A stretch of DNA of 64,000 nt, taken from Nonlabens sp. MB-3u-79. GTDB taxonomy: Bacteria; Bacteroidota; Bacteroidia; Flavobacteriales; Flavobacteriaceae. Shown in pieces: positions 27,658 through 36,460 of this stretch; the first letter of the stretch is position 1, and each line of letters starts with the position of its first letter. The notes under the pieces are model-generated. The model was not told the DNA's origin. It made no database searches and saw nothing but the letters and a program-made list of their open reading frames with translations. Both the position numbers and the translations under genes were made by a program. Location of the stretch: assembly GCF_002831625.1 (NCBI RefSeq), contig NZ_CP025116.1:2657501-2721500 (forward strand), written 5' to 3'.

Positions 27658-28032
27658 ATGAGAGTACTATTCCTTTTTGCGTTTGTATTGATTTCGAGTT
27701 GTGTAAAATCCCAAAATTTATCATGTGTTGATTTTAAAATAGGCACATTTATAGGAGAGTCTACCAACTATAAAATGCCCACCACAATTGTAAACCGATC
27801 TGAAAAGAGTCAAAAAGAAACAGCTGATGGTTATGAAACTTTGGAAGCTACAATTGAGTGGAAGTCAGAATGCCATTTTGAATTGAATTATTTAAATGGC
27901 ACTCCAGATGTGAAAGGAAAAAAAGTCAACGTTGAAATACTAAAAATAGAAGGGCAAAAAGCCATCTGTACTGCCACTGTTGAAGGAATGCCAGGAGTTA
28001 TTTTGAACTTTGAATTGGAAAAACAAAAATAG
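27658..28032 (+). CDS. Small lipoprotein or secreted protein of unknown function
   Basis: A 124-residue protein with a signal sequence and possible lipobox (VLISSC, Cys15). The mature part is beta-rich: CVDFKIGTFIG, then IEWKSECHFELNYLNGTP and a final short strand. The CxxFKxGxF start and the length resemble small flavobacterial exported proteins of unknown role. It is followed within six bases by a repeat element and has no partner gene. Confidence 0.7.
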   Translation: MRVLFLFAFVLISSCVKSQNLSCVDFKIGTFIGESTNYKMPTTIVNRSEKSQKETADGYETLEATIEWKSECHFELNYLNGTPDVKGKKVNVEILKIEGQKAICTATVEGMPGVILNFELEKQK

Positions 28033-28037
28033 CAACA

Positions 28038-28178
28038 TTTACCAACACCCTTTATAATTAACTGCTTGTTTATTATTTATTTACTTAAATAATTAAAGGT
28101 TTTCTATTCGGTTTGCATTTGCTAAAAGGCGTGATTATACCACGCGCCCAACCTTATAAAAACAGTTAGCGCCAAATT
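28038..28178 (+). repeat. Full interspersed inverted-repeat element
   Basis: The left end TTTACCAACACCCTTTATAA (then TTAACTGC) and right end GCGCCCAACCTTATAAAAAC followed by AGTTAGCGCC are imperfect complements. The interior TTTTCTATTCGGTTTGCATT plus TGCTAAA matches copies at 19061 and 24683. The sequence GGCGTGATTATACCACGCGC inside makes an extra small hairpin. Confidence 0.7.
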
Positions 28179-28301
28179 TGACTTGTCCTTGAAAATGTTT
28201 ACACAATACCAGTGACATTTATATAAGCGATGGAAATAGTGGACCGTAAAAAGAATCATTTCTATTATAAATTTTATCCGAAATTAGACAATGATAAAAC
28301 T

Positions 28302-28544
28302 TTAAAAAAACCGATCCGGGCCGAACACAATTATCAACATATTAATAACAATAGCAATAAATGATAGTGCCTTTTTCTCTTTTTTATACAGAGACACCAA
28401 AGCGAAAGAAAACCCAAGAATAACACCAATTAAAAGGGATATAGGCCCCGTAAAATAATTATCCGCAACACCTATATAGATGAGCATTATTCCTATAAAT
28501 GGAGATAACATACTTAGTATGGAGTACCTATTTTTTATTATCAT
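28302..28544 (-). CDS. Small membrane protein, unknown function
   Basis: About 81 residues from the ATG at 28544 (MIIKNRYSILSMLSPFIGIM…), with two or three transmembrane helices. Starts further upstream (28565 or 28583) would lie inside the adjacent repeat element and are less likely. It is the only minus-strand gene among its plus-strand neighbours and lies between repeat copies at 28038-28178 and 28549-28615. No family recognised. Confidence 0.6.
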   Translation of the reverse strand: MIIKNRYSILSMLSPFIGIMLIYIGVADNYFTGPISLLIGVILGFSFALVSLYKKEKKALSFIAIVINMLIIVFGPDRFF

Positions 28545-28548
28545 AATT

Positions 28549-28615
28549 CTATTTTTAGAATACATTAGGTCCATAAGATACACAACAAACCATATACAAT
28601 AAGGGTTTACTCAAT
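28549..28615 (+). repeat. Right part of interspersed inverted-repeat element
   Basis: TCTATTTTTAGAATACATTA, then GGTCCATAAGATACACAACA and AACCATATACAATAAGGGTT match the right half of the family (…GCAACAAA.CATATACA…). It abuts the divergent small membrane-protein gene and lies about 110 bases upstream of the TetR gene. Confidence 0.6.
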
Positions 28616-28685
28616 TAGACCAAAGCAACATAACCAGAACTTTTGTTCAACAAAGCATAAATATATTTAAAAAGTTTTTTTTATT

Positions 28686-28707
28686 TCTAAACGATTGGTT
28701 AGATTTG
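28686..28707 (+). promoter_or_regulatory. TetR operator overlapping a -7 promoter box
   Basis: TCTAAACGATTGGTTAGA (28686-28703) is an imperfect inverted repeat sharing the core CTAAACGATTG.TTAG with 29307-29326. It overlaps TAGATTTG (28700-28707), a match to the Bacteroidota -7 box TAnnTTTG, 18 bases before the regulator's ATG. Binding there would block the promoter. Confidence 0.65.
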
Positions 28708-28724
28708 TTTGATTGTTACAAATA

Positions 28725-29288
28725 ATGGCTAGAACAAAACAATATTCAGAAGAGGAAGTTATAAACAAGGCAATGCATTTGTTTTGGCGTAATGGCTACA
28801 AAAATACATCCATGCAAATGCTTGAAAAAGAAATGGGCATTAATAAGTTTTCCATATACTCCAGTTTTGGAAACAAACATGGTCTATTTCTAGAATGTTT
28901 AAAAAGCTACAAAAGAAAAGTAAATTCAATTTTCGAAGAATTTAAAAATTCGAATAATGGCCTTCAAGATATTAAAGACTTTTTCTATAATTCAGTTACT
29001 ATTTGTAGTGAAAACGGAAATGAAAAAGGCTGTCTGCTTACAAATACTTATAATGAGTTTTCAGAAAGAAATGATGAAATGATTAATGATCAAATGAATT
29101 TGTTCATGACAGGTCTAAAGGAATTGATCATTGATAAACTAAAAATGGATACCAATAAGGATGAAGAAACTGTTTTAAAGCAAGCTAATTACTTACTATT
29201 AGCAAAGCACGGTTTGGCTGCCGCATCAAAAGTCAATAGCACAAAAGAAATAGAAGACTATATTGAAATAACATTTGAAAATCTGTAA
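28725..29288 (+). CDS. TetR/AcrR-family transcriptional regulator
   Basis: About 187 residues from ATG 28725 (MARTKQYSEEEVINKAMHLF). The TetR_N helix-turn-helix lies in the first 50 residues (YKNTSMQMLEKEMGINKFSI, then YSSFGNKHGLF). The C-terminal part contains CLLTNTYNEFSERND, typical of the YxaF/AcuR-like branch that answers small electrophiles; the ligand is inferred only by that resemblance. Near-identical operator motifs lie upstream of this gene and upstream of the AhpD-like gene that follows 69 bases later, so it probably represses both. Confidence 0.88.
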   Translation: MARTKQYSEEEVINKAMHLFWRNGYKNTSMQMLEKEMGINKFSIYSSFGNKHGLFLECLKSYKRKVNSIFEEFKNSNNGLQDIKDFFYNSVTICSENGNEKGCLLTNTYNEFSERNDEMINDQMNLFMTGLKELIIDKLKMDTNKDEETVLKQANYLLLAKHGLAAASKVNSTKEIEDYIEITFENL

Positions 29289-29306
29289 AACTTTTTTTTA
29301 CAACAT

Positions 29307-29326
29307 AACTAAACGATTGTTTAGTT
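29307..29326 (+). promoter_or_regulatory. TetR operator upstream of the AhpD-like gene
   Basis: AACTAAACGATTGTTTAGTT has perfect 8-base arms around GATT. It lies between the regulator stop (29288) and the AhpD-like start (29358) and shares its core with the operator at 28686-28703. This supports common control by the adjacent TetR protein. Confidence 0.7.
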
Positions 29327-29357
29327 AATTATTACTAATAGATAAAACAATAAAATT

Positions 29358-29915
29358 ATGACAAAGTTAAAAGTTCACACCATTGAATCAGCACCAGAAG
29401 ATAGCAAAGCACAACTCGATCAATCTGTAAAAGCATTTGGAATGCTACCAGGTTTGCATGCTGTTTTAGCGACCTCGCCTGGAGCATTAGAGGCTTACAA
29501 AACATTACATGGCCTATTTGAAAATTCGTCCTTTGATCCCGAAGAGCTTACAGTAGTATGGCAAACCATTAATGTAGAGCACGAATGTCATTACTGTGTA
29601 CCCGCCCATACAGGGATAGCTCATATGATGAAGGTGGATCCTGAATTAACGGAAGCTTTAAGAAATAGCACCCCTATGCCAACTGAAAAACTACAAATAT
29701 TACACGATTTTACTCTAAAGGTGACACGTAATCGCGGGCATGTAACACAAGAAGATTTAACCGCATTCTATGAAAAAGGTTATGGAGAAAGACAAGTCTT
29801 GGACATCATTTTAGGTCTATCTCAAAAAGTGATCAGTAACTATACCAATCATATAGCTAATACGCCTGTGGACGAAGCATTTCAAAAATTTGCATGGAAG
29901 CCACAAAACGCCTAA
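29358..29915 (+). CDS. Carboxymuconolactone decarboxylase/AhpD-like alkylhydroperoxidase-fold protein
   Basis: A 185-residue cytoplasmic all-helical protein. The AhpD-type active site E63…C77-HY-C80-xxx-H84 is present (NVEHECHYCVPAHTGIAHMM). Such proteins reduce peroxides or isomerise cyclic lactones using the CxxC pair. It lies directly downstream of a TetR regulator, with a palindromic operator between them, and is probably induced when that regulator binds its ligand, consistent with an oxidant or electrophile response. Confidence 0.88.
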   Translation: MTKLKVHTIESAPEDSKAQLDQSVKAFGMLPGLHAVLATSPGALEAYKTLHGLFENSSFDPEELTVVWQTINVEHECHYCVPAHTGIAHMMKVDPELTEALRNSTPMPTEKLQILHDFTLKVTRNRGHVTQEDLTAFYEKGYGERQVLDIILGLSQKVISNYTNHIANTPVDEAFQKFAWKPQNA

Positions 29916-30071
29916 AACGATGAAGAGCCCTAATCAAAAACACGGAAAAATGAATCTTTCTGACTAATCATCAGTAAGAGTAAATAACAGTGCTAATTTT
30001 ATTCCTGCAGATAAACGTGTAATAATGCAGGAAAGCACTTCAAATCTACAATCACAACTTAAATTTATAAA

Positions 30072-30905
30072 ATGAATTTAAAACCATTTACCATACTATT
30101 CAGCTTTTTGTTCCTCATAGTAAGTTGCAAAAACAGTTCAAATAAGGAAGTCAAAAAGGTAACTGTTCATAAAAAAAATACCATCAATTTTCAAAATGAA
30201 GGACATGAATTAGTTTATAATATGGTAGAAAAGGTAGGTGATTATCAAAAACTAAGGTCTAAAAAAGATGTGGTATACACCTATACTTACACCACCCCAA
30301 ATGGTCAGGCTGATATCTCAATAGAAAAATACATTTTTGATGGAGAATTATCTTATGGAGAATACAAACAACATCAGCGTACTTTACCTCAATTACAAGG
30401 AACTATAGAACAAGGATATGATGGCGAGTCTTATTGGTTAAAATTAAATGGAGCTATAGTTAATGACACTACAGCCTTAAAAAGAGTCATGTTTAACAGA
30501 CCTACCAACTTTTATTGGTTTACTATGTTTCAAAAATTATTAGATCCAGGTTTGAAGTATGAATATTTGGGAAAAAAAGAAATGGGTAACAAAAACTTTG
30601 ATGTGGTAAAAGTTTCTTTCGAATCTAAAAATGATAAACCTACTGACATTTATCAACTATACATCAATAAAGAAACAGGAATAGTAGATCAATTTTTATT
30701 TACTGTAGCAGATTTTGGCGTTATTGAAGAACCGCTGCTCATGCAAATGGATTATGAAGAAGTAGATGGTTTTTTAATACCTAGTAAACGCAAGTACAAA
30801 AAATCCACTTGGGAAGCTGAAGTCACTGATGCATCTTGGGTAATAGTTGAGTGGTCTGCTATCAGATTTGATACTGATTTAAAAAAAGAAGAATTTGTAA
30901 AATAA
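30072..30905 (+). CDS. DUF6503-family lipoprotein
   Basis: A 277-residue protein with a lipobox (LIVSC, Cys19). Characteristic segments include KKDVVYTYTY, EKYIFDGELSYGEY, FNRPTNFYWFTMFQKLLDPG, YQLYINKETGIVDQFLFTV and DGFLIPSKRKYKKS. I recall these as conserved in the DUF6503 lipoproteins of Flavobacteriia. The fold is probably a lipid-binding-like beta structure (LolA/LppX-type), but that is inference. It is followed eight bases after its stop by the first copy of a 240-bp direct repeat. Confidence 0.78.
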   Translation: MNLKPFTILFSFLFLIVSCKNSSNKEVKKVTVHKKNTINFQNEGHELVYNMVEKVGDYQKLRSKKDVVYTYTYTTPNGQADISIEKYIFDGELSYGEYKQHQRTLPQLQGTIEQGYDGESYWLKLNGAIVNDTTALKRVMFNRPTNFYWFTMFQKLLDPGLKYEYLGKKEMGNKNFDVVKVSFESKNDKPTDIYQLYINKETGIVDQFLFTVADFGVIEEPLLMQMDYEEVDGFLIPSKRKYKKSTWEAEVTDASWVIVEWSAIRFDTDLKKEEFVK

Positions 30906-30912
30906 CGGAGTA

Positions 30913-31160
30913 CCACAAAGAACTAAGATTGAAACACCACTCTTTTATTCATTAATTGAAGACCATATTATTCTAGGCGCATAGATTCACTTGTTGGTTT
31001 CCAGTGAGTTTTTTGGTATCGCTTTCGCGAAAGCGAGAAAACCAGAACTAACAGTCTCACAGAATTGAACCTGTTTGAGATCATAAAAGAGAGGTGGCTA
31101 TCAATGTTTTTATAGTCCAGGCCTCACCGTTTATATTAAGCTTAATCTCTCTTTTGTTCT
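30913..31160 (+). repeat. Long direct repeat A1 (partner at 33935-34170)
   Basis: CCACAAAGAACTAAGATTGA…TTCTAGGCGCATAGATTCAC…CTTAATCTCTCTTTTGTTCT runs nearly collinear with 33935-34170. Each copy follows a gene's stop within 8-15 bases, and each contains a TCGCTTTCGCGAAAGCGA palindrome. Together they bracket the serine hydrolase and esterase genes. The DNA from 31161 to 31519 contains no gene I can support. Confidence 0.8.
31019..31036. repeat. TCGCTTTCGCGAAAGCGA palindrome, copy 1
   Basis: A perfect 18-bp palindrome inside direct repeat A1. Its core GCTTTCGCGAAAGC recurs four more times in gaps of this window. The core is GC-richer than the surrounding DNA, so chance recurrence is unlikely. 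Confidence 0.85.
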
Positions 31161-31519
31161 GTCTGATTTATTGTCTTAAATTAATCTTTTTATTAAAATG
31201 CAAACTTTAAGAAGTTTATAAGTAATAGCGGTTGGAGTGGTAACTCTTATCGCTATTCTGTTTACCAGTAGGTGCGCGCTCGATGCTTTTAATCCCGAAA
31301 AAACACTCTGGTAACCGATTTTATCTATTCTTATGCATCTCAAATCATCCTGAACTTCATTGGGTAAAGAGAAGGATAATAAATAAATAACTAATACCAA
31401 CAACGGCTATCATTCAATCGCAGTTTTCCTATCTTTCAGCTTCAGCGCAAAGAATTCTGTGAATGATTCCACAACGAAATCAGAACTGATACCTGCCTTA
31501 GATCATTTAATAAAACCTT

Positions 31520-32818
31520 ATGAAAACAATCAAAAACTTTCTGTTTTTGTTCCTAGTGTTGACTTGCATTTTAACACAAGCGCAAACAATATCGAACCAA
31601 CAATCACCAAGCCTTCTTGAAGGAAAAGCTTCAGACGTAGGCCTTTCGAGCGAAAGGTTAGCTAGAATTGATTCCATGTGTTTAGAAGCTATTCAGGAAG
31701 GACATCTTCCCGGAGTAGTTGCTCTAGTTTCTAGAAATGGTAAAATAGTCTATCACAAAGCCTTTGGAACATCAAACGCTACTACTAAAAAGAAGCTTCA
31801 TAAAGATGACATCTTTCGTGTGGCTTCACAATCAAAAGCCATTACTGCAACGGCCGTTATGATGCTATGGGAAGAAGGTAAATTTAGACTTGATGACCCC
31901 ATTTCTAAATACATCCCAGAATTCAAAAAGCCTAGAATACTTGATTCCCTATTGTCTAATGGTACGTATTTAACAACTCCAGCAAAAAACGAAATCACCA
32001 TTCGACATTTATTAACTCACACATCTGGTATAGGTTATGGGATGATTGATGCTGACGAACGAATTAAAAAAATTTATAACGAAGCGGGAATCGTAGATTT
32101 ATTTACAACAGAGAAAATCACCATTGGCGATAACATAAAAGAACTGGCAAAGCTACCGCTACATCACAATCCTGGCGATGCCTTTACATACTCAGAAAGT
32201 TATGATGTACTTGGGTATTTTATCGAAATTGTCTCTGGGGTGCCTTTAGATATTTTCCTGCGCAAACACATTTTTGACCCATTAGAAATGAATGATACGT
32301 GGTTTTATTTACCTCAATCCAAAGCCGATAGATTAGTGTCTATTCAAACAAAAAAAGAGGATCAATGGATCAACTACCCTATTACTTTTTACGACCCTCA
32401 ATATCCGATTAAGGGAGAAAAGCAATTTTTTTCTGGAGGTGCTGGTCTGAGCAGTACAGCTCTTGATTACGCCAAGTTTTTACAAATGTATCTTAATAAA
32501 GGGGAATTAAATGGTGTGCGATTATTAAGCCGAACTACCGTTGATATTATCATGGCCAATCATATAAGTGATCTATGGGGTGAAGATGCTGGAGCCCACT
32601 ATGGATTGGCTTTTATGATTCAAAATCAAAAGGGAGAAGATTCTGGTGGTAGCGGTAGTGTTGGTTCTTTTAGTTGGGGTGGCTATTTTAATACACAGTA
32701 TTTTGTAGATCCAAAAGAACAGATTATAGGTGTCATTTTAAAGCAAACACAAAATATCAATTCAGATCAAACGGGTTGGAAATTTCCAATATTGGTAGGA
32801 CAATCTATAGATGATTAA
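31520..32818 (+). CDS. Exported serine hydrolase of the class C beta-lactamase fold
   Basis: A 432-residue protein with a signal peptide (about 1-21, …TQAQT). It has the nucleophile motif SQSK (Ser103, Lys106) in VASQSKAITATAVM, then RHLLTHTSGIGYG. The second motif reads YSE (TYSESYDVLG) rather than YxN, and the third region is SFSWGGYFNTQYF. It has no added C-terminal domain. Members of this EstB/PBP4*-like group are esterases or peptidases rather than true beta-lactamases. An esterase lipoprotein gene follows within 125 bases, and the pair is enclosed by 240-bp direct repeats. Confidence 0.88.
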   Translation: MKTIKNFLFLFLVLTCILTQAQTISNQQSPSLLEGKASDVGLSSERLARIDSMCLEAIQEGHLPGVVALVSRNGKIVYHKAFGTSNATTKKKLHKDDIFRVASQSKAITATAVMMLWEEGKFRLDDPISKYIPEFKKPRILDSLLSNGTYLTTPAKNEITIRHLLTHTSGIGYGMIDADERIKKIYNEAGIVDLFTTEKITIGDNIKELAKLPLHHNPGDAFTYSESYDVLGYFIEIVSGVPLDIFLRKHIFDPLEMNDTWFYLPQSKADRLVSIQTKKEDQWINYPITFYDPQYPIKGEKQFFSGGAGLSSTALDYAKFLQMYLNKGELNGVRLLSRTTVDIIMANHISDLWGEDAGAHYGLAFMIQNQKGEDSGGSGSVGSFSWGGYFNTQYFVDPKEQIIGVILKQTQNINSDQTGWKFPILVGQSIDD

Positions 32819-32942
32819 TTGAGGAACGATCTACAACAAAATGTATAAGCCATTAAAACAACTCCTATAGAAAACACCTTGCCAGTAATTGATTAAACCT
32901 TTCATGAAGAATAAGGTCCAACAAAATATAAATTACGAAATA

Positions 32943-33920
32943 ATGAGAATAAGCTTAACGGTTTTAGGATTTGTGTTTTTACTTACAGCTTGTGACAAAA
33001 ATGACGAATCAATAACTCCTCCAACTAATCATGAAGAAAAAGTCATTGTAAAAGTTGATTCAACTTATAATATTAATTTAGTCGAAAACATTACATATGC
33101 CGAAGCACTAAAACACGATGATTGGAATAGCTCTACTACTACTGTAATTCCTTTAAAACTGGATGCTTATATCCCAGAAAACTCGTTATTAAAGAGACCT
33201 GCTTTCGTTTTAATTCACGGAGGAGGTTTGGACTTTGGCTCGCGTACAGATCCTAATATGGTTGCTATGGCAAATTACTTTGCCTCAAGAGGATGGGTAG
33301 TGTTTTCTTTAGATTATCGCCTTAAAAACGATAAGGGAACAGTTCCAGCATCTTGGAAACTAAGTACCTCAAATGATGATGTTTTGAAAGTCTATCCTGC
33401 CAACAGAGATGTAAAAGCAGCTATTCGTTGGTTGTATGCTCACTCAGAAAATTACAATATAGATACCGATTTTATCACAGTAGGTGGCGGTTCTGCTGGT
33501 GCGTTTTTAAGTGTTTCATTAGGTGTATCAGATGCTGCCGATTATACAAGTGAGATATCCATAACTGATGACCCTACCTTATCAACAACTAATATAATTC
33601 AACCTGTAAAAGTTCAAACTATAATTGATTTTTGGGGTGGGGATGCACATATTCAGTATTTAGAGCTTATATCTGGAATACAAAGATTTGACTCCAATGA
33701 TGCACCAATCCTTATTGCGCACGGCACAAATGATAATGTGGTCGATTTTAGTGCTGCAGAAACACTTGAAAGTAAGTATCAAGCAACTGGAGTGAATTAT
33801 GAATTTTACCCGCTACAGGGCTTTGGACATAGCGCTTGGGGAGCAACTGTAAATGGAAAAAGTTTATCTGATTTAGCTTTTGAGTTTATTACATTGGAAC
33901 AAGAAATAACTGTTGAATAA
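32943..33920 (+). CDS. Lipoprotein alpha/beta hydrolase (BD-FAE-like esterase)
   Basis: About 325 residues from ATG 32943, which puts a clean lipoprotein signal (MRISLTVLGFVFLLTAC) at the N-terminus. Starts at 32904 or 32889 would add a non-hydrophobic leader. The oxyanion loop HGGGLDFGS is intact. The nucleophile elbow GGGSAGAFLS resembles the 200-1114 enzyme, and HGTNDNVVDF and GFGHSAW supply Asp and His. It probably removes acyl groups from sugars or small esters outside the cytoplasm. It sits in a two-gene block with a serine hydrolase, bracketed by direct repeats. Confidence 0.86.
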   Translation: MRISLTVLGFVFLLTACDKNDESITPPTNHEEKVIVKVDSTYNINLVENITYAEALKHDDWNSSTTTVIPLKLDAYIPENSLLKRPAFVLIHGGGLDFGSRTDPNMVAMANYFASRGWVVFSLDYRLKNDKGTVPASWKLSTSNDDVLKVYPANRDVKAAIRWLYAHSENYNIDTDFITVGGGSAGAFLSVSLGVSDAADYTSEISITDDPTLSTTNIIQPVKVQTIIDFWGGDAHIQYLELISGIQRFDSNDAPILIAHGTNDNVVDFSAAETLESKYQATGVNYEFYPLQGFGHSAWGATVNGKSLSDLAFEFITLEQEITVE

Positions 33921-33934
33921 ACAACCCCTACTGG

Positions 33935-34170
33935 CCACAAAGAATTAAGGTTGAAATATCCCTCTTTTATTCATCATTTAAAGACCTTATTATTCTAGGC
34001 GCATAGATTCACTTGTTGGTTTCCAGAGATTTTTTTTGGTATCGCTTTCGCGAAAGCGAGAAAAGCAGAACTATCAGTCTTACAGAATTGAACCTGTTTC
34101 GGAGCGTAAGAGAGAGGTGGAATTAGTCCAGGCTTTACCCGTATACTCAGCTTAATCTCTCTTTTGTTCT
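33935..34170 (+). repeat. Long direct repeat A2 (partner at 30913-31160)
   Basis: It matches A1 over most of its length, with scattered substitutions and short indels (for example AGAGAGGTGGAATTAGTCC against a longer version in A1). It begins 14 bases after the esterase stop, in the position A1 holds after the DUF6503 gene. At its end it passes directly into CTAGTTGATATCCTAATTAA and a full interspersed element (34203-34345). Confidence 0.8.
34042..34059. repeat. TCGCTTTCGCGAAAGCGA palindrome, copy 2
   Basis: A perfect 18-bp palindrome at the corresponding place inside direct repeat A2. Confidence 0.85.
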
Positions 34171-34202
34171 TTCTAGTTGATATCCTAATTAAATGAAAAT
34201 CA

Positions 34203-34345
34203 AACTTAAGACATGTACAACTAATTACTAGTTCCCTCCTACTTCTAAAAATCCAGGCGGATATTCGATTAAGTTTGTATTCGCTAAATTAGGTGCTTAA
34301 ACACGCAACAAAATCATATACCAACAGGTTAGTTGTCATTGCTTA
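34203..34345 (+). repeat. Full interspersed inverted-repeat element
   Basis: The left end ACTTAAGACATGTACAACTA (then ATTACTAGTTCCCTCCTACT) and right end ACACGCAACAAAATCATATA, CCAACAGGTTAGTTGTCATT flank an interior with TTTGTATTCGCTAAATTAGG. It lies about 50 bases before the pseudouridine synthase start. Confidence 0.72.
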
Positions 34346-34395
34346 TAAATGGAACCTATGAATGCTGTTTTGAAATTTAAAAAAGAAAAGTGCTC

Positions 34396-35079
34396 ATGCC
34401 CAACTTAGAAATAATAAATGAAAACAACGATTATATAGTCGTCAACAAAATGGCTGGGCTGATAAGTGAAAAAAGTCCTTTCGAAGATTGCACTGTAGAA
34501 ACTCAAGTGCTCGAACACCTATTAAAAAGGAAACCAAAGCCTTATGTTGGGGTTATACATAGATTAGATCGTGTGACCAGTGGCGTATTGATTTTTGCCA
34601 AGAAAAAAAGCATTCTTGTAGAGTTTAATGATCTATTTAGCAGCCGTAAAGTTCAAAAAACTTATTTGGCAATCGTTAAAAACAAGCCACTCAAAAACAA
34701 AGAAACTCTTATTAATTTTCTTGTAAAAAACAACCTAGAAAAAAGAGCCGAAATCGTCCAGTCCAAATCAAAAGAGGCTATGGAATGTAATCTTTCCTAT
34801 CAAGTTATAGGTAAAAATGATGTTGGTTATCTTTTAGAAATACAACCCAAAACGGGTCGATTCCATCAAATAAGAGCCCAATTAGCACATATAGGGCTCC
34901 CTATTATTGGAGATGAAAAATATGGCTCAGATCAAGAATACTTCCCGCTATCTATTTGCCTACACGCATGGAAATTAACGGTTCAAGTTTCTGATTCTAA
35001 AGAATTCAAAACCTTCGAAGCAGCTTTGCCTAAAAACGCTTTTTGGAAGAATCAGCTCATTGATTTATCCAATCACTGA
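34396..35079 (+). CDS. RluA-family pseudouridine synthase
   Basis: About 227 residues from ATG 34396 (MPNLEIINENNDYIVVNKMA); a GTG six bases earlier is less likely. The catalytic motif HRLDRVTSGVLIFAKK carries the invariant Asp. LEIQPKTGRFHQIRAQLAHI is the family's second conserved block, followed by PIIGDEKYG. There is no S4 domain, so it belongs to the short RluA/TruC-like group that converts uridine to pseudouridine in rRNA or tRNA. The specific RNA site cannot be assigned. It stands alone after a repeat element. Confidence 0.9.
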   Translation: MPNLEIINENNDYIVVNKMAGLISEKSPFEDCTVETQVLEHLLKRKPKPYVGVIHRLDRVTSGVLIFAKKKSILVEFNDLFSSRKVQKTYLAIVKNKPLKNKETLINFLVKNNLEKRAEIVQSKSKEAMECNLSYQVIGKNDVGYLLEIQPKTGRFHQIRAQLAHIGLPIIGDEKYGSDQEYFPLSICLHAWKLTVQVSDSKEFKTFEAALPKNAFWKNQLIDLSNH

Positions 35080-35731
35080 GAAGCTTCTAATAATCAGAAA
35101 AAAGGACTGCTCTTGACAAGCTATGCTATGAAAACCCCTTTTTCAATTCTTTAATAGCCTGTTTTATTTCTAAGGAATTCCTGATGATGATCCTTAGTTA
35201 TGTCTTCCTCTCGCTGCGCTCATAAGAGACAGGGCTATAGCAGGTGAGTCTAACTTTAACGATGTTCAGCTAGGTTGTTTTGATATACCCCCTTTTAATT
35301 GGTCTTGGTGAGCTTTGTTATTTTTTTTTGTGACTCGCTTTCGCGAAAACGAGTAAACAAGGTGTCTGGTTTTTGTACTGATGATAAGCTGTGCAACTAT
35401 CCTTCACATCAAAGACCTCTTTACTTGTATCAATTCCAAAAATTCATTTATATCTATTCATAAAACTGATTTATATAAAAAATAGCTGCAGGTATTATTA
35501 ATTGCTATTAAATCTTTAAAACGTAAATCCACCTGATTCAATCCACTTTAGCACTAGCGAAAACTATAACTAGTTTTTAACCCCAACTAAACAGGTTATC
35601 GGTACTATCCTAAAAAAGCAACTAATCGATGTTTTTGTTTAAAACATAAACTTTACTAATACATAGTATAAAACATATAAATAAAAATTAATGCAAATAT
35701 TTTCTGACTTTGCGTTGAAAATATATGTTTT
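35080..35731 (+). other. Intergenic stretch with a degenerate palindrome
   Basis: About 650 bases with no gene recognised. The only marked structure is the ACTCGCTTTCGCGAAAACGA palindrome at 35334-35353. A GC-richer patch near 35200-35260 (CTCTCGCTGCGCTCATAAGA) has no reading frame. Confidence 0.45.
35334..35353. repeat. TTTCGCTTTCGCGAAAGCGAAA-type palindrome, copy 3 (one mismatch)
   Basis: CTCGCTTTCGCGAAAACGAG is symmetrical except for one position (C against A). It lies in the gap between the pseudouridine synthase and a small lipoprotein gene. Confidence 0.75.
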
Positions 35732-36154
35732 ATGAAAAACTTTAAACTTCCAATTTTTATTTTATCAATCATCATAACCACTGCCCTCTTTTCAAGTTGT
35801 AATAATGATGACGATTTGACTGCAAATGTGACTTTAACTGAAGGTATCGATGGAGATATTGGAGGAGATTTTACCGGTAACGGAGGTACTACATCCGAAA
35901 CCTTCAATTGGCAAAACGACCTAACAACAGCAGACTACAATGCCGATATTACAGCTTCAACTTCTGGTCTTTTCCAAATGATCGTTAAAGATTCACAAGG
36001 CACTACTGTTTTAGATAGATTAATAAATGCTAGTGTTGAACCAGACAGTTTTTCTGGAGTAACATCATCTGGAGCAACAGGAATGTGGACGGTAACTATT
36101 AATGTTTCCAATTTTAACGGAGACGGAAGCTTTACTTTAAGTGAAGGGAATTAA
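35732..36154 (+). CDS. Small lipoprotein, unknown function
   Basis: A 140-residue protein with a signal and lipobox (LFSSC, Cys23). The mature chain is acidic and Ser/Thr/Gly-rich, with beta-strand-like pattern (…TSGLFQMIVKDSQGTTVLDR…, …GMWTVTINVSNFNGDGSFTL…), suggesting a small beta-sandwich. No known family motif. A decayed lipoprotein gene of a different type follows directly (36180-36460). Confidence 0.65.
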   Translation: MKNFKLPIFILSIIITTALFSSCNNDDDLTANVTLTEGIDGDIGGDFTGNGGTTSETFNWQNDLTTADYNADITASTSGLFQMIVKDSQGTTVLDRLINASVEPDSFSGVTSSGATGMWTVTINVSNFNGDGSFTLSEGN

Positions 36155-36179
36155 ACACACATCTATTAAAAAACTGTTG

Positions 36180-36460
36180 TGAAAATTGATTTATTTCCTT
36201 TTGTTCACCTTATTGATTTGTTTTTCAATCACAGCTTGCAGTACTGATGACGCTAATGATCATCAGAGCAATATGCAACAAGAAACGATCTAAAATGGCA
36301 CTCCCCTGGAACTAGGCGTATAACAAAATATATAGATACTGCTATTGGCGAGACAAGTGATTTTTCTGGTTATCATTTCACCTTCAACAGTTCAGGTGCA
36401 CCTCACTGCATTAATGGAACAAATAGTTTAGATGGTCCTTGTATTGTTTCATCAGACGGT
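36180..36460 (+). pseudogene. Decayed flavobacterial lipoprotein gene
   Basis: The N-terminal scrap LFTLLICFSITACSTDDAND shows a lipobox and ends at TAA after MQQETI. After a frame change the sequence reads RRITKYIDTAIGETSDFSGY, then HFTFNSSGAPHCINGTNSLD and a stop. The segment GTWRITxxxD…ETSDFxGYxFTFNSxG is one I recall from small Bacteroidota lipoproteins of unknown role. The remaining sequence to 36671 contains no intact gene. Confidence 0.6.

Noticed and set aside
22488..28615. CRISPR array
   Set aside because: The repeats are long, imperfect, separated by whole genes and not at regular spacing; no cas gene is present.
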